Of a stretch of 64,000 nt of DNA, positions 55,260 to 64,000 are shown piece by piece. Every line of letters starts with the position of its first letter. The first letter of the stretch is position 1. This DNA is from Aurifilum marmelostoma. Lineage: Eukaryota; Ascomycota; Sordariomycetes; Diaporthales; Cryphonectriaceae. The stretch spans positions 1 through 64,000 of the forward strand of contig JAMXSV010000007.1 of assembly GCA_027559495.1 (NCBI GenBank). Reading direction: 5' to 3'. Under the pieces are notes generated by a model. The model was not told the origin of the DNA. It searched no databases and saw only the letters and a program-made list of their open reading frames with translations. The position numbers were made by a program, and so were the translations under genes.

Positions 55260-58200
55260 TTATCCTCTTCCCTTTCTCCTCCTAAATAATTTATTCTACT
55301 CTCTATTTCCTTCTTTCTATAACTATCTCTTACCTTTTCTCTTAGATAAGATCTTCTTTTATCTATTCTATTTTATACTTCTTATCTACTATTTCTATAT
55401 TTATACTGCGCTTTTAAGTAGCTATTTATAATAATTAGCTATAAAAAAGCTAAAACTGCTAATAGCTTTACTTTAAGCAATATTTTATATAATAATAATT
55501 GCTTTAAAGCCTTTTTTAGCCCTTTTAACTATAATTAGATTATTGCTACTACTTATTATTAAAAGGCTATTTAGAATACTATTACTAAATTCTCTTATAG
55601 CTTAATATTTAATTATTTTAAGAATAAGAGTTTTTAATTCTTTATTTGCTTTTTAGCTATTAATATAATTATAAATATTTATAAAATATCTTATTTTAAG
55701 TATATTATTTACTTAATTGCTAATTTTAATATATTTTATATTAATATTATTAATAAATAGCTATTCTTTACTTACTCTTCTTCTATTTATTAATTTAAAT
55801 AAGCTTAAATAAGCAATACTTTTACTATTTTTATATTATTAATAATAAAAATACTAATTATATTTATATTATAATATATTTTTTATAATTTTTATTTTTT
55901 TTATTATTTTTTAATTAACTTTTCTCTCTTTTTTAGCTTGCTTATAATTTTAATATAATTAATATTACTATTATATTAACTTTAGCTATTTAAAATTTTA
56001 ACTTTAGCAATTTTAGTAGATTTTCTTTCTTATTAGCTATTTAAATATTACTAATTTGCTTTTTAAACTTTATTATAACTTAATATAATGCTAATTAAGC
56101 TGCTTTATTTTAATATAAAGAAGTATAGCTAAAGAAAGCTACTAATAATTCTAATATTAGCCTTTTTGCTATCTTTTTTAAAAGTAGTATATTAAGCTTA
56201 AATAAGCTATACTTATATTATATAAATAGCTATTCCTCTTTAGCTTTATTCTTCCTTTTTAATTATTTATAATTTTATAAAATTAAGCTAATATAAAAGA
56301 TTTATAATATTCTTTAGAATCTTTTTAATGCTATATAGTTTATTTATTAGAAGCTTATTTAGCTAAATTGCTTTCTTAGTGCTTAAAAGCGCTATTATAG
56401 CTCTTTAGCTGCTTTAAATAAAAAGAATAATAATAAGAATAAAGATAATAATAAGGGCTAGATTAAATAGATTTTAAATTAGCTTATCTTGCCTATCTTT
56501 AATAGTAGCAGATTATTATACTGCTTTATAGCTGCTAGATATTTAGTAGTTAGTAGCTATTATTAAGCTTTTTCTCTAAAATTTTAGTTTATTATTTTCT
56601 GCTTTTATTTTGCTATATCTTTTTTTTTTATTATTATTAGAGAGAGAGAGGAATTATATATTTTGCTTTTAACTTGCTCTCTATTTAATTAAATTTCCTT
56701 TTTTCTTTAATATCTTATTTCTTCTTAATTCTATAATAAGTAACTCTAATTTTCTCTTTTCTCTTTTAGCTTAAAGCTAGCTTTTTAGCTAATATAAAGT
56801 AGCTTTTTAATTCTTAATATAAATAATTTTCTTTATAAAAATAAAAAGCTTGCCTAATGCTTTTGCTAAAGCTTTAACTATAATATTAAGTTTATTACTT
56901 GCTTATTTATTACTTAATTGCTTATTTGCTTTTATCTAGCTTAAAATTTCTTTAATTATTAAGCTATCTCTTATAGCTATTATACTCTTATTATATTCTA
57001 AAATTTTAGCTATTATTATATTAATAGTTTTAATATATTTTTATCTTTTTATTAGCTTTAAAGCAATTTATTAGCTGCTAAGTTTACTAATTAATTCTTT
57101 TAATTATTGCTTTTGCTTAGAATATTTAATATTTTGCTATTCTATTAATATTTCTTATCTTTTTCTTCTTTTATTTTTCTAGCTCCTATTATATTAATTT
57201 ACTGCTTTTTAGCTCTATAAGAATAATACTCTCTGCACTTATTTTAATCTTCTTTTTGCTATAGCTTATTTCTTTAACTATAATAACCCTAATATATACT
57301 TTTCTTTACTTTTCTTTATTTTCCTTATTGCTAATAAGCTACTTTTTTCTTATTAGCTTTTATTAATTGCTAAATCTTTTATATCTATTATACTTCTAAT
57401 TATATTCTTTATTATTAAAAGTAATTTAATAATATTAAGTAAAAATAAAAGTAGCTTTATATTAATATAAAAGTTAAAGCTTTTAATGCTAACTTAATAA
57501 ATCTTTACTACTAAATTTATAAATTAATTATAATAATTATCTTTTGCTATTAAGCTTTAATTTAGCTTTAGAGCAAATATGCTTAAGAGTATATAAAGCG
57601 CAAGCTTGCATAATAAGCTTATAAGCTTAAGAGTAAGCGCGCTTTAAATACTAAGCATATTAAGTATAATAATTTTGCTACTTAAGAGCAAAATAAATTC
57701 TATAATAAGATTTAAATTATTCTATTAAATAGCCTTTTCTATCTTAAAAGTATTACCTCTTTAGCTGCTAATTAGCACTTTATTAGTTTTATAAATTTAA
57801 AGCTTTATATTTCTAAAGCTATTATTAAAAGCTATTATTTTTCTTTATTAATCTATATTATTTTTCGAATTTATTTAGTACTCTTATCTATTCTATACTT
57901 TTAAGCAGCTTCTATATTAGTTTTTTCTATTCTATTTATTTAATTTATATCTTATATTTAAAGAGCTTTCTTGCTTAAGAGCAATTTATCTTTAGTTTAT
58001 TTTTAGCTTTTAAAATTAATTTTATATAGAACTTAAATTCTTATCTATTATTCTTAGGGATAATTGCATTTAAGCAAGTATCTTATATTTACTGCAAAAA
58101 TAGCAAATTGCTAGCAGCTTATAATAATAGATTTATATAAAACTATAGATATATACTATATAATATATTTAGCTCTACTATATATAGGCCAACTACTTTT

Positions 58201-61200
58201 ATTACCTTATATTTCTTATATAGCTAAGCTAGCTTTTAAAAGAGGCAGTCTATTGCTATATTTTTAAGGAATAGCTATATATTATTCCTAATAGCAAATT
58301 ATTCTGCTAATGCTCTTTACTAATTCGCATTTTCTTCTATTTATTATTAAGTTACTATTATAGCTACTTATATAAATTCTATTAACTCTTTTAATTATTT
58401 TATAAAACTTTCTGCTTTTATATATAATAAGTAAGCTAGTATTATAGAGTATTTTATCTCTTAAATAATATTAGTATAATATTTATATTAAAGAAAGAAA
58501 AAGCTTAGTTTAATTATAATAGTATCTCTATTATTAATAGCTAATTATATACTTACTAGCAGCTATAGCTAGTCTTCTTATATATATATTATAAATATTC
58601 TTAAGTAATTAAGAACTTTCTAGTTAGCTCTTTTAATTGCTCTATTTATTTTTAAATAATAGGCAATGCTTAAGCATTACTTAATCCTAGTTAATTTATA
58701 TAGATATTGCTAGAAGAATCTTATCTAGTTTATTTCCTAATTACTTATTAGGGCTTTAGAAAAACTATAGTACTTCTAATAGCAGCTTATAAACTACTTA
58801 ATATAAGCTTTAGTATTTATTATATATATAGCTTCTAGTATAATAGCTTTACTTAATTAATCTATAATAATTATTAAGTATTAAAAGCTATTCTTATTTT
58901 CTATAGATAAATCTATTATAAAGTTAATTAAAAGCTTGCTTTATAGCTGCTTAGAAATAGATAAGAGCTTAAAAAGCTCCTTCTTATAGTATTGCTATAT
59001 AGTTTTCTATCTATAGATATTATAATTCTAGATAAATTTTTATACTATTTTATATAAGCTAAGCTAGAAATATAAGTAGCTTAGTAGCAAGATAGTAATA
59101 TTTTGCTTTAGATATTTATTTAAATAGAAATTATATATATTTTATATTAATATAATTTATAATAATTTCTATTTTAATATTTATATTTTATCTTAGAATT
59201 TAAGAATACTTTTTAAATTAATTTTGCATTTAGTAATAAATATATTTAAAGAATTTCTATTACTAGTTTTAAGATTTGCTAAAAATGCTTTAGCTTCTTC
59301 TTTAATTAGTTAAATAATTTATAAGAACTTTTTATTATTTTATAAAGCAGTATTCTAAGCTATTTAAAGATCTTTTTATATAAAGATTTAAATTTTCTTA
59401 AAAAGCAATTTATTTTAAGCGCTAATTTAAGCAATTTATATAATTTCTTAATAATTCTATTTTTACTTAATTTAGTTATCTTTTAGTAGCTAGAATTCTC
59501 TTTTAATAAAGCGCTTATTTATTATTTTATATAGTATATTCTATTTTTTATAAAAGAATGCATTAAAGCATTTTATAATAGCTTTTTTATAGTAAATAAG
59601 CTTAAAGCAAAATTATAATAACTTTTCTAATTAGCGCATTTATTATTTACTAAGCTTTTAAATAATTATAAAGTATTTTAGATTCTTATAATTTAAATAG
59701 ATTATAAATAGTTTCTTTATGCTATAAAGCTTTATATTCTAGGCTTATAAGCAGCTTATAATTGCTAATAACTTCTTATTATAGATCTTATAATTATACT
59801 TTATAGGCAATAGCTATTTAGAGTAGTATGCTACTAGCTATAATGCTTTTTTAGTATTCTTTTATAATAGATAGCTACTTAGCAAATAGCCTAAGCAATT
59901 AGTCTTAAATATAATATCCTTATTAAAATTTTATTATACTAATATTAGCTTTAAAATAAATTTAAGCTTAAGCTATTTAAAAACTATATTTTTATTTTTT
60001 CTTTAGCAAAATAGCATTCTCTTTTTTATAAATGCTAAAAAAGAGCCTATAGTTTTAGAATAGTTCTTAATAAACTAGTAATAGAAATTAGCAAATCCTA
60101 AAAAACTTTATATACTTTTAAGCATTTTAGAAGCTTTCTAATTGCAAATTGCTATTAGCTTCTTAGAATTTATATAAACTTTAATACTTATTTTAATAAT
60201 AAATTTTAAATATTTAATTCTTTAAATACTAAATTTGCATTTTGCAATATCTAAGCTTAAACTAATAGCTTCTAAAGCTTTAAAAACTTATTTTATCTTT
60301 TATTTATAATTCTTTTTAGAATTATTTAAGTAAATAAGCATATTATTTAAATATATTAAGCAGAAAATATTTAAATATTATTATAATACTAAATTAATAT
60401 ATTGCTAAAAAGTAGCTAATGCTTTTATAAATCTAAAGAGGATTATTAGCTATTTAAATAAGCTAAATTAGATATAGAAGATAATCTTCTACTTATTGCT
60501 CTCTTTAATATAGAGCTTATAAAAAATAGCTTATATATTAAGTTTAGTAAATTATTATACTTTTAAAAAGTTAGCTAAGATTTTCTTAATAAGTAGAAGT
60601 AAATATTAATTAGCTTAAATAATAGCATTAAGTATATAATAATTAATATAGAAATATAGCTTACTGCTAAATTTTTTAATAAAGATTATAAATGCTTTTG
60701 CTAATAAGCTGCTTACTTATATATATTCTAATTTTAATAATTTTATAAAGATCTTTTTTAGAATTAGTAATTTATTCTTTAATATTTTATAAAAAGAGCT
60801 TTAAGGGATTTCTAGCTGCTTGCTATTTTTATTTTATTCTAAAATAATCTTATAATCTACTTCTTTATAATGCAATAATAGCTTCTCTTCTTTCTTTTTA
60901 TTAAAGAGTTCTGCTTATTATTAAAACTATTTTAGTAGCTTATTCTTTATTAAGGCCTCTTTCTTTAATATAAGTGCCTTATTAATATTAGCTAGAATTA
61001 CTATAAATAGCTGCATTTGCGCTATTTATAAGCATTTGCTTTATCTTATCTCTGCCTCTAGTATAAAAGCGCTTATACTATTAACTTTCTAGTATATTGC
61101 TAAAGTATAACCTTTTTCCTAAATCTTTAGGCTTATTACTTACTTAATGCTTAAAAGATATTTATATACTATATAAATAACTCCTTCTTATTCTATCTAA

Positions 61201-62865
61201 AGCTTTTCTAAAATTATATTATAATTAAGTTAGGAAATAATATATATTTAGACTTAATATATATAGCTATCTAAGTTAGCCTTAAAGTATATTATTTTAG
61301 AGATTATACTTAGCTTTTAAATAGCTTAATTTATTATAGCTTTATAAAATATTCTTAGTATTATTAGAATATATAAAAGGGCAAATTTTTTAATAAGCTT
61401 TTTACTTATAGCGCTATAGCAATTATATTCTTAATTTACTAATATATTTATAAATTAGATTTTATTATATAGCAAGTTTATTATAAAAGAGAATTTATTT
61501 AGCTTCTATTTTATCTTATTTCTATTAAATCTTAGCTTAATAAGCTTTTATATATAATTTTGCATAAAAGCTACTCTTTTTTTTATTAAAATTAATAAAG
61601 TTATTATTATTATTATTTATAGTAATAATAGCAGCTTAAATATTGCTTTATATAAGCAGTATAGCTAGTAAAAGGCTATACTAGTTTATATAGCAATTTA
61701 CTTTGCTATATTAAAAGTATAAATTATTATTCTTTTTATTTTTTAATTTTTTTATTTAATATCTATTTAGTATATTACTTAGAAATAATACTGCTTATAT
61801 TTATAGTATTAACTCTAGTTATTAGAATATCTCTTTATAAGTCTCTTTTTTATTAAGTTTTCTCTTAAGAAATGCCTTTTAAGATAATATTTGCTATTAA
61901 ACTATTTTATTGCTTAATAAGTCTTTTTATTTTAGAAAAAATTAATAAAGCTTTTTTAATTTATATATAATAATTAATTAATATATTTATAGAAATAAAT
62001 TTATTTTAGAGCTTAATATTAATAGCTTCTTTTAGAATAATAAGCTTTGCTTAATTAGGCTATAAAGTGCTCTTAGCTTTAGAGAGTATTTATTTCTAAA
62101 TAGCAAAAAAAAGGAAAAATTACTAATTCTTATATTAATAAATCTTAAAAAGTGCTTATACTACTTATTTAGTCTAATTAATATTATAATAATAGCTAGC
62201 TAAATATTCTATAAAAGCTTAAAGATTGCTAATTTAGTTAAGCTTTTCTAAGTTAAAATAAAGATTAGCTAACTTCTAAGTAGCTTCTTTAAAGCATTTA
62301 AATATAGTATAAAATTTATTATATAAGTTTTTAATAAAGTAGATATTCTAATTAAATTTATAGTATATTTAGATTTCTTATAAAAGAAACTTTAAGTAAT
62401 TTCTATTAAATTTCTTAAGCTAAAGCAAAAGCTTTTATTATATATAAGATTAATTATTAAAATTATTATTATTATAGTTAAGGCCTTTCTCTTAGTTATA
62501 AGAGTATAAGCCCTATTTATTAGCTACTTTCTATATACTTATATATAATATCTTATTTGCTTTAGTTTTATATAATCTAGCTTTAATAGTTATAATATAT
62601 TATAATAGCGCTTATAATGCCTTTTTATACTAATAGCTTAAAATTTCTTAAATAGTATAGCTAGCTATTAATTTCTTTTTAAAAAGCTAAGTAGTATAAG
62701 CAAACTAGCTTTCTTATAGCTTATATAATTATTTAAAAAAGATATAAAGATTTAGTTTAAAGCTTCTATTTGCTATAAATAATAGCTATTATTCTTCTTT
62801 TTCTATTATTAATTACTGCGCTTAAATAGCGCTATTGCAGTAGATAAGTAAAGCTAGAATATATA

Positions 62866-63085
62866 TAAAAGGCTTAGCTAAGGGGTATATATCTAATTAG
62901 GGGTTTATTATTATAAATATTTTAGCTTAGGAAGTAATAAAAGAAAGATAAGGAATTTTCTACTTGCAAGCAGCTAAAGAGCTATTCTATAGATATAGCA
63001 TAGCGTGCGTATTATATAGCGCATTGTATAGCATTCCTAGCTTCGGTGGCTGCCAAAGCCCTATATACGGCCTTAGCCTATAACA
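62866..63085 (-). repeat. Right LTR of the Gypsy element
   Basis: 220 bp, ends CCTATAACA where the left copy has CTTATAATA. The right 90 bases retain CpG and CpA sites (for example CTTCGGTGGCTGCCAAAGCC) that are mutated in the left copy. Confidence 0.85.
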
Positions 63086-64000
63086 TATAAATATTAATAT
63101 AAGCTTTTATTTAAATATTAGCTATAGATAAATAAGCTTATTATATAATAAATTGTATTAAAAAATTATAATTATTATTATAATTTAAAATAAAGCTTAA
63201 ATTTTAAAAGTATTTAAAATTTTATAAGTATTTATATATATATTCAAAATAGAAATTTATTTAGTAAGATTAATATTTTATAAATTAATTAAAGTGAAGT
63301 ATATAAGGTATTAGTTATTCTTACAATAATTTAAAAAGGTTGATCAAATTTATAATATTAGGGAGATGTGTAGCTAACGGCAGAGGTGAACTGGGTGGTT
63401 AAAAACAATTAGGCAGGGACCCTATAGCAATGTCGTACGGTCAGCTGGCAGGCGGCTGGCTGCGCGCGGCCGGTGCTGCACTCGGGTTAAACCGCATTTG
63501 CTTGTTTACAATGACATCACTACCAGGTGTTCGGGGCATTGACACCACAATTGAGGTGCCTCAACAACGAGAGGAGCGGAGGAACGAAGGCGGATTGTTA
63601 ATCAAGATTGCCTATTCCTCGACCTTCCAGAGACCATCACCATTCGATTCAGTGCTGTCCACCCGATACGGCTCTGGTGCGATGAAGTTTCTCCCCGGGA
63701 TGACAGGAAAGTAGCAACAGAGATGTCTGCTTCCGCATTTGAACGTCCCTTTTTGGAGGGTCTACCACACACATACGCAAGGTGGCCCCGAACTGACTGA
63801 GAGGATTCGACGCGGCGCAGAGTAGATTCGGTGAGAAGACAGAAGCTAACTACAAGTCCAATGTATGCGCAGGTCGTATCACGAGCTATAGAGACACCTG
63901 AAGTCGCCCTCTCAGCTGGGTCCCGCCAAGGAGTGCGCCAGCAAGTGCAACATGGCTCGATCGGTGCGGATGTCGGCATCCAGTTCCACAATGCGGTGCA
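63086..64000. other. AT-rich then single-copy-like sequence, no gene recognised
   Basis: 63086-63360 is AT-rich. From 63360 the composition becomes normal and frames of about 94 (plus, 63430-63714) and 129 codons (minus, 63602-63991) overlap, neither with a recognisable motif. The minus frame may be part of a gene that continues beyond the window. Confidence 0.4.

Larger units (their letters stand above)
55040..63085 (-). mobile_element. Complete, RIP-inactivated Ty3/Gypsy LTR retrotransposon
   Basis: 8,046 bp bounded by two 220-bp LTRs. At about 60745-60400 the minus strand still traces the Gypsy reverse transcriptase in order: KLEYI, SSLLAKAFIIFIKKFSSKLY, FYINYYILNAII, FTKLNI, YKLYIKESNK, LIILFRFIKALATF, QYIN. 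These correspond to the family's SSPAGAP, VDYRGLN, TKLDLR and MPFGLTNAPATFQ blocks with Gly, Asp and Arg replaced as C-to-T change on either strand would do. Stops occur throughout. The flanking 5-mers (TAATA and TATAA) do not match exactly, so the target duplication is unresolved in this AT-rich context. Confidence 0.85.

Noticed and set aside
1..64000. Starship-type captain recombinase, KDZ transposase or other mobility gene for the GC-rich islands
   Set aside because: Looked for by motif (tyrosine recombinase R-H-R-Y, DDE text) and not seen; the islands cannot be called a mobile element on present evidence.
1..64000. CRISPR array, bacterial operons, rRNA genes
   Set aside because: No regularly spaced repeats, no ribosome-binding-site-led gene strings, and no rRNA text was recognised; introns and families are fungal.

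Overview
The window looks like an accessory, repeat-rich part of a filamentous ascomycete (Pezizomycotina) chromosome. Evidence: short GT-AG introns, fungal gene families (P450, APH-type kinase, Ulp1-like peptidase, fungal PD-(D/E)XK nuclease-like protein, Tad1-like LINE) and very AT-rich blocks that are LTR retroelements mutated in the manner of RIP (repeat-induced point mutation). Genus cannot be fixed from sequence alone.

Layout. 1-4190: RIP-degraded Ty3/Gypsy material (gag traceable on the minus strand) with four LTR copies, three forward and one inverted. 4198-4611: small membrane-protein ORF cut at its 5' side by an LTR. 4612-7746: degraded sequence. 7747-14012: GC-rich island with a PD-(D/E)XK nuclease-like gene (+, one intron) convergent with a Ulp1-like cysteine peptidase gene (-) whose frame is split by a single TAG. 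14.9-19.0 kb: pseudogenes of aconitase and an APH-family kinase. 21327-26452: complete but dead Ty1/Copia element with identical-length 209-bp LTRs and a 5-bp target duplication. 26.5-31 kb: debris including a Tad1-like LINE fragment. 31.4-34 kb: orphan ORFs and fragments. 34.6-43.9 kb: remains of what may be a terpenoid-type secondary-metabolite cluster (intact P450, intact ABM-domain protein, aldo-keto reductase pseudogene, diterpene-cyclase C-terminal fragment, an unrecognised pseudogene). 44.3-54.7 kb: second GC-rich island of low-complexity orphan proteins, including a divergently transcribed pair of membrane-anchored proteins. 55040-63085: complete RIP-dead Ty3/Gypsy element with 220-bp LTRs. 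63.1-64 kb: single-copy-like sequence without a recognised gene.

The genes that still look functional are the P450, the ABM protein, the nuclease-like protein and the 44-55 kb orphans. The 660-aa orphan needs two one-base corrections in homopolymer runs and the Ulp1-like gene one stop codon explained. The two GC-rich islands are candidates for an undescribed fungal accessory gene set, but nothing here proves that the genes act together: no Starship-type tyrosine recombinase, KDZ transposase or other mobility gene was seen.
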